Assembly (NCBI GenBank): GCA_016182975.1
Contig: JACPFJ010000019.1
Span: 54,061 to 118,060, forward strand
Direction: 5' to 3'
Length of the DNA stretch: 64,000 nt
From: Deltaproteobacteria bacterium
Lineage (GTDB): Bacteria > Desulfobacterota > Desulfuromonadia > Geobacterales > Pseudopelobacteraceae
Below are positions 25,428-33,792 of this stretch, in pieces. How positions within the stretch are numbered: the stretch's first letter is position 1; every line of letters begins with the position of its first letter. The notes under the pieces are model-generated. The model ran no database searches and had not been told where the DNA came from. It saw only the letters and a program-made list of their open reading frames with translations. A program made the position numbers and the translations under genes.

Positions 25428-26597
25428 ATGCGCGAAACATTCCTCCCCTTCTCCACCCCCACCATCGACGACGCCGAGATCAACGAGGTGGTCGATTCGT
25501 TGAAATCCGGCTGGATCACCACCGGCCCCAAGGTGAAGCGCTTCGAGGAGGAGTTCCGGGCCTATGTCGGCTCCCCCTTTGCCGTGGCGCTCAGCTCCGC
25601 CACAGCCGGGCTGCACCTGACGCTGCTGGCGCTGAAGATCCGCGAGGGGGACGAGATCATCACCACCCCCATGACCTTCGCCTCCACGGTCAGCATGATC
25701 ATCCTGGCCGGCGGCACGCCGGTGCTGGCGGACATCGAGCCCGGTACCCTCAACATCGACGTGAATGAAGTCCGCAAGAAGATCACCCCCCGGACAAAGG
25801 CCGTCATCCCGGTGCACTTCGCCGGCCAGTCCTGCGACATGGACCCGCTCTTCGAGCTGGCCAGGGAGCACAACCTGACCGTGATCGAGGACGCGGCCCA
25901 TGCCGCAGGGACGGAGTACAAGGGGCGGCGGATCGGCTCGCTGGATTCCGTCTCGATCTTCTCCTTCCATCCCAACAAGAACATCACCACCGGCGAAGGG
26001 GGCATGGTCTGCACCCCCGACGAGAACCTGGCCGAGGAGGTGGCGCTGCTCAAGTTCCACGGCATGAGCCGCGAGGCGTGGAAACGCTTCGCCGCCAGCG
26101 GCACACCCAACTACGACATCATGCTCCCCGGCTTCAAGTACAACATGATGGACATCCAGGCCGCCATCGGCATCCACCAGCTCCCAAAACTGGACGGTTT
26201 CATCGACAGGCGGAAGGAGATCGCCGACCTCTACAACCGGGAGTTCGCCGACATCGAGGAACTGGCCCTGCCGGCCTATGCCCCCTACCGGCAGCGCCAC
26301 GCCTGGCACCTCTATACCCCGCTGGTCAGGGTGGAAAAGCTGACCATCGACCGCGACGGCTTCATGGCTGAACTGAAGAGGCACAACATAGGCAGCGGCC
26401 TGCACTACAAGGCGATCCACCACCACGCCTGGTACCGCGAGAACATGCCGGTCGCGGACAGTGAGCTGCCCAACGCCAGCTACGCCTCGGAACGCATCCT
26501 TTCGCTGCCGCTCTTCCCCAGGATGAGCGAGGAGGACGCCCGCGACGTGGTGGCGGCGGTGAAGCGGGTGATTGCGGAATTCCGGCGAGTCAGGTAG
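25428..26597 (+). CDS. arnB: DegT/DnrJ/EryC1/StrS aminotransferase, ArnB-like
   Basis: A 389-residue PLP enzyme. Its N-terminus (FLPFSTPTIDDAEINEVVDSL, SGWITTGPKVKRFEEEF) is very close to ArnB, which aminates the UDP-4-keto-pentose to UDP-L-Ara4N. The PLP lysine lies in SIFSFHPNKNITTGEGG, and VIEDAAHAAG carries the pyridine-binding Asp. The neighbouring ArnT-like transferase suggests a joint role in lipid A or other envelope sugar modification. Other sugar aminotransferases of this superfamily cannot be excluded. Confidence 0.75.
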   Translation: MRETFLPFSTPTIDDAEINEVVDSLKSGWITTGPKVKRFEEEFRAYVGSPFAVALSSATAGLHLTLLALKIREGDEIITTPMTFASTVSMIILAGGTPVLADIEPGTLNIDVNEVRKKITPRTKAVIPVHFAGQSCDMDPLFELAREHNLTVIEDAAHAAGTEYKGRRIGSLDSVSIFSFHPNKNITTGEGGMVCTPDENLAEEVALLKFHGMSREAWKRFAASGTPNYDIMLPGFKYNMMDIQAAIGIHQLPKLDGFIDRRKEIADLYNREFADIEELALPAYAPYRQRHAWHLYTPLVRVEKLTIDRDGFMAELKRHNIGSGLHYKAIHHHAWYRENMPVADSELPNASYASERILSLPLFPRMSEEDARDVVAAVKRVIAEFRRVR

Positions 26598-26649
26598 GGT
26601 GGACAGTACAAACCTTGCCCAACCAATATGTCAAAGGACGATCTAGTAT

Positions 26650-28029
26650 ATGAGTAACGAAGAGCTGCGCAAACTCCCCCCCCAGAGCCTGGAGGCCGAG
26701 ATGTCCATCCTGGGGGGCATCCTGATCGACAACGACGCCATCAACCGGGTGCTGGAGATCCTCACCGCCGACGACTTCTACCGCGAAAGCCACCGCAAGA
26801 TCTTCCAGGCCATGATGCGCCTCTCGGACTCGCGCGAGCCATGCGACCTGATCACCATGAGCGACGCGCTCAGGAAACAGGGGGAACTGGAGGAGGCGGG
26901 GGGGGCCGCCTACCTGGCCACCCTGGTGGACTATGTCCCCACCGCGGCCAATGTCGGTTACTACTGCAAGATCGTGAAGGAAAAGTCGGTCAACCGCCGG
27001 CTGATCAGCGTGGCCACCGAGATCGTCACCCGGGGCTACGACGAGCAGTCCGACGTCAACGAGCTCCTGGACATAGCCCAGAAGCAGATCTACGAGATCT
27101 CCGAGAACAAGCTGCGCCCCCAGTACGTGCCGGTGCAGGCGGTCCTCAAGGAGGCCTTCACCATCCTCAAGACCCTGCACGACCGCAAGGAGCACGTCAC
27201 CGGCACCCCCACCGGTTACGTGGACCTGGACCACATGACCGCCGGGTTCCAGCCGGGAGACCTGATCATCATCGCGGCCCGCCCCTCCATGGGCAAGACC
27301 ACCCTGGCCCTCAACATCGCCGAATACGCCAGCGCCGATCCCCACAACAAGAAGAAGACCCCCTCGGTGATCTTCTCCCTGGAGATGGGCAAGGAACAGC
27401 TGGTGATGCGTTTCCTCGCCTCCATCGCCAAGGTGGATTTCGGCCGGATGCGCACCGGCCACTTCCAGGACTCGGATTGGCCCCGATTGACGCGGGCGGC
27501 CGGCATCCTGCACGACTCGAAGATCTTTATCGACGACACCCCGGCCATCAGCGTGCTGGAGTTGCGCTCCAAGGCCAGGCGGCTCAAGAGCGAACACGAC
27601 ATCGGCCTGATCATCGTCGACTACCTGCAGCTCATGCGCGGCGGCGCCAACCCCGAATCGCGCCAGCAGGAGATCTCGGACATATCCCGCTCGCTCAAGG
27701 CGCTGGCCAAGGAGCTCGGCGTGCCGGTGATAGCCCTCTCCCAGCTCAACCGCGAGTTGGAGAAACGCGGCGACAAGCGCCCCATGATGAGCGACCTGCG
27801 CGAATCCGGCGCCATCGAGCAGGACGCCGACGTGATCATGTTCGTCTACCGCGAGGCGGTATACTGCGAGCACTGCCGCAAGCGGGACGGCACATGCACA
27901 CACGGCCACGAGCGCAACGCCGAACTGATCATCGGCAAGCAGCGCAACGGGGCCATCGGCACGGTCAATCTGGCCTTCTTCGGCGAGCACACCCGCTTCG
28001 AGAACCTGAGCGACCGAAACGACATGTAA
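26650..28029 (+). CDS. dnaB: Replicative DNA helicase
   Basis: A 459-residue hexameric 5'-3' helicase. It has the N-terminal collar (PQSLEAEMSILGGILID), the RecA-like motor with Walker A at 210-218 (ARPSMGKTT), Walker B LIIVDYLQLM and ALSQLNRELEKR. Between the DVIMFVYRE and ELIIGKQRNG motifs, where most DnaB proteins have a short acidic loop, there is a Cys/His-rich insert (C406, C409, C416, H418, H420) that could bind zinc. The gene follows the ArnB-like gene but is probably transcribed independently. Confidence 0.95.
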   Translation: MSNEELRKLPPQSLEAEMSILGGILIDNDAINRVLEILTADDFYRESHRKIFQAMMRLSDSREPCDLITMSDALRKQGELEEAGGAAYLATLVDYVPTAANVGYYCKIVKEKSVNRRLISVATEIVTRGYDEQSDVNELLDIAQKQIYEISENKLRPQYVPVQAVLKEAFTILKTLHDRKEHVTGTPTGYVDLDHMTAGFQPGDLIIIAARPSMGKTTLALNIAEYASADPHNKKKTPSVIFSLEMGKEQLVMRFLASIAKVDFGRMRTGHFQDSDWPRLTRAAGILHDSKIFIDDTPAISVLELRSKARRLKSEHDIGLIIVDYLQLMRGGANPESRQQEISDISRSLKALAKELGVPVIALSQLNRELEKRGDKRPMMSDLRESGAIEQDADVIMFVYREAVYCEHCRKRDGTCTHGHERNAELIIGKQRNGAIGTVNLAFFGEHTRFENLSDRNDM

Positions 28030-28047
28030 ATAAACAACAGGTCAATA

Positions 28048-28140
28048 GACTGAAGGCTGAAGACTGTAGACTGAAGGAAAAAAAGAAAACCAGCGGCTAG
28101 CGGTGGTTCGCTTTTACTTCAGCCTTCAGTCTTCAGCCTC
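28048..28140. repeat. Inverted repeat with iterated CTTCAGTC units
   Basis: Left arm GACTGAAGGCTGAAGACTG.., right arm ..CTTCAGCCTTCAGTCTTCAG. It is located between dnaB and pilT. Same architecture as the CACAGAG family, different unit. Confidence 0.8.
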
Positions 28141-28165
28141 ACTACCTATTTCCGGAGGTGAGCAG

Positions 28166-29251
28166 ATGGCACGCATAGACGCGTTGTTCAAGATGATGAA
28201 GGATGAGGGGGCATCGGACCTGCACCTCTCCACCGGCAATCCCCCCATCTTCCGCCAGCGCGGCGAGATGGTGCGCCTCAACTTCAAACCCCTGGGGCAT
28301 GAGGAGTTGAAGGCGATCCTTTTCGAGATACTGTCCGAGAAACAGCGGGCATACTTCGAGGAGAAAAAGGACCTGGACTTCGCCTACGCCGTGGAGGGGC
28401 TGGCCCGCTTCCGCGGCAACATCCTCATGCAGCACCGGGGCATCGCCGCGGTGTTCCGCATCATCCCCAGCAAGATCCTTTCAGCGGAGCAACTGGGGTT
28501 GCCGGAAGGGGTGCTGCGCATGACCCGCTTCAAGAAGGGGCTGGTAGTGGTCACCGGGCCGACCGGATCGGGCAAGTCCACCACCCTGGCAGGGATGATC
28601 GATCTGATCAACTCGACCCGCAAGGAACACATCCTCACCCTGGAGGACCCGCTGGAATTCATCCACGAGAACAAGCAGTCGCTCCTCAACCAGCGCCAGA
28701 TCGGCGAGCACACCGAGAGCTTCGCCTCGGCCCTGCGGGCGGCCCTGCGTGAGGACCCGGACGTCATCATGGTGGGGGAGATGCGCGACCTGACCACGAT
28801 CCAACTGGCCATGAGCGCCGCCGAGACCGGACATCTGGTCTTCGGCACCCTGCACACCAACACCGCCGCCAAGACCATTGACCGGATCATCGACGTCTTC
28901 CCGACAGACCAGCAGGAGCAGGTGCGCGCCATGCTCTCCGAGTCGTTGAAGGGGGTCGTCTGCCAGCAACTGCTCAAGACCGCCGACGGCAAGGGGCGCG
29001 TGGCGGCCCTGGAGATCATGCTGGGCACCCCGGCCATCGCCAACCTGATCCGCGAGGCCAAGACCTTCCAGATCCCCTCCATCATTCAGACCGCCAAGAA
29101 GGACGGGATGCAGTTGATGGACATGCACCTGATGGAGCTGCTCAAGGCCCAAAAGGTCAACCCGGAGGAGGCCTACCGCTGCGCCATCGATAAGAAGCAG
29201 TTCGAACCGTTCCTCCCCAAGGAGGAAGCGGCGACAGCGCAAGCGCAGTAA
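28166..29251 (+). CDS. pilT: Twitching motility ATPase PilT
   Basis: 361 residues from ATG 28166, with GGAGGTGA 5 nt upstream; the earlier in-frame ATG lies in the repeat. It is the type IV pilus retraction motor. Walker A GPTGSGKST is at 131-139, with the Asp box HILTLEDPLEFIH, Walker B ALREDPDVIMVGEMRD and His box HLVFGTLHTNTAAKTIDR. The C-terminal PilT-specific AIANLIREAKTFQIPSIIQT is present. A 130-bp fragment of this gene recurs at 30,971-31,100. Confidence 0.95.
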   Translation: MARIDALFKMMKDEGASDLHLSTGNPPIFRQRGEMVRLNFKPLGHEELKAILFEILSEKQRAYFEEKKDLDFAYAVEGLARFRGNILMQHRGIAAVFRIIPSKILSAEQLGLPEGVLRMTRFKKGLVVVTGPTGSGKSTTLAGMIDLINSTRKEHILTLEDPLEFIHENKQSLLNQRQIGEHTESFASALRAALREDPDVIMVGEMRDLTTIQLAMSAAETGHLVFGTLHTNTAAKTIDRIIDVFPTDQQEQVRAMLSESLKGVVCQQLLKTADGKGRVAALEIMLGTPAIANLIREAKTFQIPSIIQTAKKDGMQLMDMHLMELLKAQKVNPEEAYRCAIDKKQFEPFLPKEEAATAQAQ

Positions 29252-29264
29252 CCGGAATAAAAAA

Positions 29265-29281
29265 GGCCCCGCAAAGGGGCC
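29265..29281 (+). terminator. Probable terminator after pilT
   Basis: GGCCCC-GCAAA-GGGGCC, preceded by A6, lies 13 bp after the pilT stop. The downstream T tract is weak, so termination may be partial or favour the minus direction. Confidence 0.6.
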
Positions 29282-29334
29282 TAACTTCACACGGAGAAAC
29301 GCCGATATTCAGCTTCTTGATCTAAAGAGATGAA

Positions 29335-29430
29335 GGGCAAGGTGGGGACGGGGCCGAAGCGCTCCGGGTTAAGGCAATGCCTGAAGGCACCTTGCTGGGA
29401 TCTACCGGACGGCTCAAGACCGTCGGAGTA
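29335..29430 (+). promoter_or_regulatory. Structured 5' leader of the PAS sensor gene
   Basis: GCAAGGTG (29,338) pairs with CACCTTGC (29,387), enclosing small hairpins including AGGC-AAT-GCCT. A further hairpin, GACGG-CTCAAGA-CCGTC, ends right at the GGAG ribosome site. This could be a cis-acting RNA switch or an attenuator. It does not fit a family I can name. Confidence 0.3.
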
Positions 29431-29433
29431 ATT

Positions 29434-30768
29434 ATGAACTCGCAGATACTGCGTATTTTGAAACCTGATTTCCAGAATCATCCCGAGAACATCCTGCATG
29501 TCATCATCTGGATAGCCCTTATCTCAATTGCAGCCATTCTCACACTCTCCGGTATTGTCGTTCACAGAATCATTTCGGAAGAAATCGCCCGCGATGCCAG
29601 GGAATCGGCCATACAGGCCAGCAAGGCGGTATTCGAGCAGCAGAGGGATATCCTGACCACTGTTGGAAATGACGGTGAATTACACCTCTATCTGGCCCAG
29701 GCTGATTTTCCAGTGGCCGACCGCTATTTCCGAACTTATCTCAACAACTTTGGCATCCTCAAGGTAAAAATATACAATATCCAAAAAGAGGTAATCTACA
29801 GCACCGACAAGAAAATCATCGGCAGAATAGACAGCGATAACAAGCGACTTGACAGGGTCTTTCAAGGAAATGTCGATAGCCATCTTGAGATGAAGGACAG
29901 GATGCTCGACTTGGCAGAGGAGAACAAATTCAACGTCGAGGTGGTGGAAACGTATATTCCCATCAGGGAAAGGGACAGGATAATCGGCTCTTTTGAGATC
30001 TACACCGATGTCACCCCGTATCGTCAGGAGATCAGCCAGATCGTTGCTAAAGTGCTCGCCTGGCTGGCCGCAATCTTGCTTTTCGTGTTCGCTTGTTCCT
30101 ACCTGTTGATCAGAAAAGCGACCATTGTTCTCAAGAAGACCCAACAGGAACTTGCGGAGAGAACGAGCCTGTTCCAGACCCTGTCCGATTTTGCCACCGA
30201 ATCTATATTCTGGGAAAAGCCGGATGGTGGGCTGCATTATGTATCCCCGGCCTGTGAGCTGATTACCGGTTACACTCCTGCCGATTTCAGCAACGATGCC
30301 GGCCTGATGGAGCGGTTGGTACATCACAGCGACCGGGAATTGTGGGATAATCACAAAAGTGAAGCGCATCTCACCGGAAAAAACCGCGACCAAACGCCGA
30401 TCGAATTCAGGATTGTGACGCGTGGCGGCCAACAGCGCTGGATCAGCCATGTCTGCCGGCCGATCTACGATTCTTCCGGCGTGTTCCTGGGGGTGCGGGG
30501 AAGTAATGCAGATATCACGGAGAAAAAAGAGGCTGAAAGGGTCATAGCAGATAAGATCGTTCAGTTGGAAGATGCCTTGGCCAATGTAAAACAGCTGGAA
30601 GGCATAATCCCCATCTGCATGCATTGCAAAAAGATCCGTGACGACAAAAAGAGTTGGCACCAATTGGAGTTGTACATAACAAACCATTCCGAGGCCCGTT
30701 TCAGCCACGGCATCTGCCCGGAATGCTACGAAGAGCAGATGAACCAGCTCAGAAGGTCGCGCACATAA
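29434..30768 (+). CDS. Membrane PAS sensor protein without output domain
   Basis: 444 residues from ATG 29434 (GGAG upstream). A membrane helix at ~25-45, a periplasmic sensor region (~45-205) and a second helix (~208-230) precede a PAS domain (LFQTLSDFATESIFWEKPDGGLHYVSPACELITGY..) and PAC tail. The C-terminus is the Cys-rich module LEGIIPICMHCKKIRDDKKSW..SHGICPECYEEQ, found at the ends of some PAS and receiver proteins. No kinase, GGDEF, HD or methyl-accepting region is present, so signal output must pass to a partner or via the possible metal/redox CxxC pair. Confidence 0.75.
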   Translation: MNSQILRILKPDFQNHPENILHVIIWIALISIAAILTLSGIVVHRIISEEIARDARESAIQASKAVFEQQRDILTTVGNDGELHLYLAQADFPVADRYFRTYLNNFGILKVKIYNIQKEVIYSTDKKIIGRIDSDNKRLDRVFQGNVDSHLEMKDRMLDLAEENKFNVEVVETYIPIRERDRIIGSFEIYTDVTPYRQEISQIVAKVLAWLAAILLFVFACSYLLIRKATIVLKKTQQELAERTSLFQTLSDFATESIFWEKPDGGLHYVSPACELITGYTPADFSNDAGLMERLVHHSDRELWDNHKSEAHLTGKNRDQTPIEFRIVTRGGQQRWISHVCRPIYDSSGVFLGVRGSNADITEKKEAERVIADKIVQLEDALANVKQLEGIIPICMHCKKIRDDKKSWHQLELYITNHSEARFSHGICPECYEEQMNQLRRSRT

Positions 30769-30822
30769 TGAAAAAACCGGTCAAGATCACGACAAACATG
30801 AAAAGGGCCAATATCCCCAGTT

Positions 30823-30968
30823 CATCCGCCCTGACATCCTCCCCCCGTCTCCTGATGTGCGAGCCTGGCTTCAACCCGCCGGTCAGGCGTATCCCCTCCG
30901 TAGTGTTCTCCACCTCCTCGATCGGCACGACGGTGTCACATCCCGGAGGAATCGGAGCATCCGTCATG
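30823..30968 (-). pseudogene. Fragment of moeA (duplication remnant)
   Basis: About 146 bp, roughly 90% identical to 32,975-33,121 inside moeA and in the same orientation. It encodes PIPPGCDTVVPIEEVEN.. and GGLKPGSHIRRRGEDVRAD, corresponding to the central MoeA segment. Both gene ends are missing. It abuts the pilT fragment. Confidence 0.85.
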
Positions 30969-30970
30969 AA

Positions 30971-31100
30971 CCGCCGGCGGCAAGGGGCGCGTGGCGGCCC
31001 TGGAGATCATGCTAGGCACCCCGGCCATCGCCAACCTGATCCGCGAGGCCAAGACCTTCCAGATCCCCTCCATTATTCAGACCGCCAAGAAGGACGGCAT
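30971..31100 (+). pseudogene. Fragment of pilT (duplication remnant)
   Basis: About 130 bp nearly identical to 28,980-29,109 of pilT, with only a few substitutions, in the same orientation. It covers the codons for GKGRVAALEIMLGTPAIANL through the IIQTAKKDG region. It is followed immediately by the end of the methyltransferase gene on the other strand. Confidence 0.9.
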
Positions 31101-31120
31101 CGCAGACGCATCGGAAGATG

Positions 31121-31732
31121 TCAGCTGACCCTGGCGATTGTCGGATTGACCGGGTAGACTTGTTTCCCTTTAACGGTCCTGATTGCCTCGCAAAAGACAA
31201 TTTCCTTGAAGCCGGCGGTGCGCAGCATGAATTCCATGCTCTCGCGATTGAAACCGTAATGGAAAACGCCGGTCAGGTCGTCATGAAAGCTGCCGTCTTC
31301 CGCATCCAGGTCAGCCAGGGCGATCCAGCCGCCGGGGTGCAGCAGGCCACGTAACAACTTCAGCGGAACGACCTCCAGGATGTGGTGCAAGGTCATGGCA
31401 CTGGCAATGAGGTGAAATCGACCCTCGGGCAGTTCGTCCTTCTCCAGGTCAAGGCGCAGCGCCCTTGCGTTTGTGCACCCCAACGCCTGTATCTTGGCAT
31501 TCAGGCGGTCAACCATCCCCTGGGAACTGTCCACACCGACAATGCTGCCCAGATATGGGGCAAGTCGCAGGGTAACCAGGCCGGTTCCGCAGCCGAAATC
31601 CAAAGCGTCCAACGCCGCCGAGAGCGGCAGGGCAGCGGATATGGCGGCGGCAATCTCTCCCGCCAGCTTGACCCGGCGCGGCTCTTCATCCCATGCTGCC
31701 GCGGCAGCGTCAAAATTTCTTCGCTCTGTCAT
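31121..31732 (-). CDS. Class I SAM-dependent methyltransferase
   Basis: A 203-residue protein with motif I DFGCGTG, VGVDSSQGMVDRL and the motif ASAMTLHHILE typical of small-molecule methyltransferases. The C-terminal part (LADLDAEDGSFHDD, GFNRESMEFMLRTAGFKEI) resembles UbiE/Methyltransf_11-type enzymes. The substrate is unknown. An arsenite methyltransferase is unlikely because the Cys motifs of ArsM are lacking. Confidence 0.8.
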   Translation of the reverse strand: MTERRNFDAAAAAWDEEPRRVKLAGEIAAAISAALPLSAALDALDFGCGTGLVTLRLAPYLGSIVGVDSSQGMVDRLNAKIQALGCTNARALRLDLEKDELPEGRFHLIASAMTLHHILEVVPLKLLRGLLHPGGWIALADLDAEDGSFHDDLTGVFHYGFNRESMEFMLRTAGFKEIVFCEAIRTVKGKQVYPVNPTIARVS

Positions 31733-31822
31733 GTTTGACTCTCCCAGATGTTGTTCAGCCTGGAGCTAACGGCTGAAAGAAAGCTTTGCTGCAATAGACG
31801 CCGACCGGCGTCAGGGCGTCCT

Positions 31823-31999
31823 TCAGCCGCCACTGAAGCACGCGGATGAAGACGAGGCACCTGTCGAAAAGGAGGACAGCTCCTTTTGAACCTCGGCGGA
31901 ATCGCAATTTGGACACGTTGTTTCGTGCTCTGTTCCCGACTTCTGCACCTTTTCGAAGCGGTAGCCGCAGGTACGGCAACTGTATTCGTAAATCGGCAT
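31823..31999 (-). CDS. FmdB-family zinc ribbon protein
   Basis: A 58-residue protein with GAGGAGG 6 nt before the ATG. The sequence MPIYEYSCRTCGYRFEKVQK with C8, C11, C29 and C32 is the FmdB/CxxC regulatory zinc ribbon; the tail is Ser/Gly-rich with one more Cys, as usual. Family members are thought to be small regulators, originally linked to formamidase expression. It is transcribed towards the methyltransferase gene about 90 bp downstream. Confidence 0.85.
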   Translation of the reverse strand: MPIYEYSCRTCGYRFEKVQKSGTEHETTCPNCDSAEVQKELSSFSTGASSSSACFSGG

Positions 32000-32100
32000 G
32001 CTGGCCTCCTCTTATATACAGAATATTGAATATATTAAGTGGAATGTTTTGTCATGTCAAGGGTCGAGCCTGATCCCGTTATTGAAATGTCGTATAAACG

Positions 32101-32128
32101 CAAAGGCCGGAAGATATCCCGGCCTTTG
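32101..32128. terminator. Hairpin terminator downstream of moeA
   Basis: A perfect 10-bp stem, CAAAGGCCGG / CCGGCCTTTG, with an 8-nt loop lies 27 bp after the moeA stop. T-rich stretches on either side suit use in either direction. Confidence 0.75.
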
Positions 32129-32154
32129 TCTGTTTCAGGTATGTTTTTAACGTG

Positions 32155-33390
32155 TCATTCAACTGCCGCCAGGTTATCCCCCGCGATACTGCCCATCTCG
32201 AAGCCGCGGTCGAGCACGACCACCTCCGCCGTGCTGCCGGCTGCGATGGATGTGTTCGGAGCAAGATTTAGGAGGCCGTTTCCCTGGGTGAGCGAGGCAA
32301 GATTGGCGGAACTCTGGCTGTCGGTCGTTGACGCGCTGTAGACCCCATGTCTAAGCGTTACCCGCACCCGGACGAGGTGGGGGCGGTCTCCCCGGTTCTT
32401 CGCCTCCTCGGCCAGGACCGCCCTGACCACGGGCCTGAAGATGCGGGAATGCCCCATCATCCGCAGCATGGCGGGACGCACGAACATCTCGAAACCGACC
32501 ATGGCGGCCACGGGATTGCCGGGCAGGGCGAACACCGGCTTCCCGTCGAGCAGGGCAAAGGCGACCGGCTTGCCCGGCTTCATGTTCACCTTCCAGAAGA
32601 GGAGCCTCCCCCCCAACTCCTGAATGGACTCCTTGACGTAATCACGGTCGCCGACCGAGACGCCGCCGGTGGTGATGAGCATGTCGGCCTGAAGCCCTTC
32701 GCGGATCTTCTCCCTGGTGGCACTGTCGGTATCCGCCGCGATGCCGATCAGTAGGGGTTCTCCTCCGGCCTCAAGCACCTGGGCGGCCAGACTGTAACTG
32801 TTGCTGTTGATGATCCTGCCGGCGTGCGGTGTAGCGCCCGCCTCTAAAAGCTCATCGCCGGTCGCCAGAATGGCGACGCGTGTCTTGCGGACCACCTCCA
32901 CCGAGGTCTTCCCCAGCGAAACCAGCATCCCGACCTCCTGGGGCCGGAGAAGCGAGCCGGCGGCGATGACCAGGTCATCCGCCCTGACATCCTCCCCCCG
33001 TCTCCTGATGTGCGAGCCTGGCTTCAACCCGCTGGTCAGGCGTATTCCCTCCGCAGTGCGTTCAACCTCCTCGATAGGCGCGACGGTGTCGCATCCCGGA
33101 GGGATCGGCGCGCCGGTCATGATCTTCACGGCCTCTCCCGGAGCAACCGGTATCGTCCGTTGCGCGCCCGCCGGGATGAAGTCCGCCACCACCCACTGCC
33201 CGTTTTGCGGAGGCAAGGCGGAAAAGGCATACCCGTCCATGGCGGAATTGTCGGACATGGGGATGTCCCAGGGCGCATGGGCGTCACGGGCGATGACCCG
33301 CCCCACCCCCTGGAGCAGAGGGACCTCCTCGGTTGTGAGCACGGCGGTATGCTTCAGGATTAGCCGTTGCGCCTCCTCAATAGCGATCAT
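32155..33390 (-). CDS. moeA: Molybdopterin molybdenumtransferase MoeA
   Basis: 411 residues from ATG 33390 (CGGAGG 7 nt upstream; it is 1 bp after the tatA stop). It inserts molybdate into adenylylated molybdopterin. Motifs: PLLQGVGRVIARD, PMSDNSAMDGYAF, KIMTGAPIPPGCDTV, MLVSLGKTSVEV, ATGDELL, ITTGGVSVGDRDYVKE, KPGKPVAFALLDGKPVFALPGNPVAAMVGF. Its place beside tatA and near the arrA locus suits supply of cofactor to an exported molybdoenzyme. A fragment of the gene is repeated at 30,823. Confidence 0.95.
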   Translation of the reverse strand: MIAIEEAQRLILKHTAVLTTEEVPLLQGVGRVIARDAHAPWDIPMSDNSAMDGYAFSALPPQNGQWVVADFIPAGAQRTIPVAPGEAVKIMTGAPIPPGCDTVAPIEEVERTAEGIRLTSGLKPGSHIRRRGEDVRADDLVIAAGSLLRPQEVGMLVSLGKTSVEVVRKTRVAILATGDELLEAGATPHAGRIINSNSYSLAAQVLEAGGEPLLIGIAADTDSATREKIREGLQADMLITTGGVSVGDRDYVKESIQELGGRLLFWKVNMKPGKPVAFALLDGKPVFALPGNPVAAMVGFEMFVRPAMLRMMGHSRIFRPVVRAVLAEEAKNRGDRPHLVRVRVTLRHGVYSASTTDSQSSANLASLTQGNGLLNLAPNTSIAAGSTAEVVVLDRGFEMGSIAGDNLAAVE

Positions 33391-33391
33391 G

Positions 33392-33574
33392 TCACGCCTC
33401 CGGTTTCCTGGGCTGCCCGGCATCCACCTGCCTGGGTTCTTCTTCGGCGCCATTTTTGAAGCTGCGGATTGCGCCCCCCAGTGCCGAGCCGAGCTGGGGG
33501 AGTTTTCCCGGTCCGAAGATCACCAGCAGGATGCCAAGTATAATGACCAACTCCGGCACACCGAATCCAAACAT
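33392..33574 (-). CDS. tatA: Twin-arginine translocase subunit TatA
   Basis: A 60-residue protein with AGGAGAAAG before the ATG. One N-terminal membrane helix (FGVPELVIILGILLVIFGPGKLPQLG) is followed by the FGPGKLP hinge, an amphipathic helix (SALGGAIRSFKNG) and an acidic/basic tail. It forms the pore of the Tat system that exports folded cofactor enzymes. It is translationally coupled to moeA. No tatC is in the window. Confidence 0.92.
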   Translation of the reverse strand: MFGFGVPELVIILGILLVIFGPGKLPQLGSALGGAIRSFKNGAEEEPRQVDAGQPRKPEA

Positions 33575-33792
33575 AAACTTTCTCCTTACAGATGAGATTA
33601 GTAGCGTCCGAGCCCCCCCAACGGGGGCAGGGGCGTGTTACCAGCCCGAAACATATCCGGTGATTCCGCTGGATTCAACGGCGAATCCGCGTGAACCGGT
33701 AAAAATGGCGTTCCGCGCCGGGAAGCGGCCTTAGGATGTTATACCGCGGAGATCGATGCCGGCAAGCCGGATCAAGGAAAGCCGTCGATTGG

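Noticed and set aside
29335..29430. GEMM-type cyclic dinucleotide riboswitch
   Set aside because: Some pieces look similar (GGGCAA, CTCCGG, TAA) but the ACGCAAAGC core and the first hairpin are missing. Kept only as an unnamed structured leader.
30749..30967. 72-residue MoeA-like protein as a functional gene
   Set aside because: It contains only a central MoeA segment joined to unrelated text, and the DNA is a fragment adjacent to a pilT fragment.
31755..31979. 74-codon frame overlapping the FmdB gene on the same strand
   Set aside because: The FmdB frame has the zinc ribbon, ribosome site and normal length; this frame has none.
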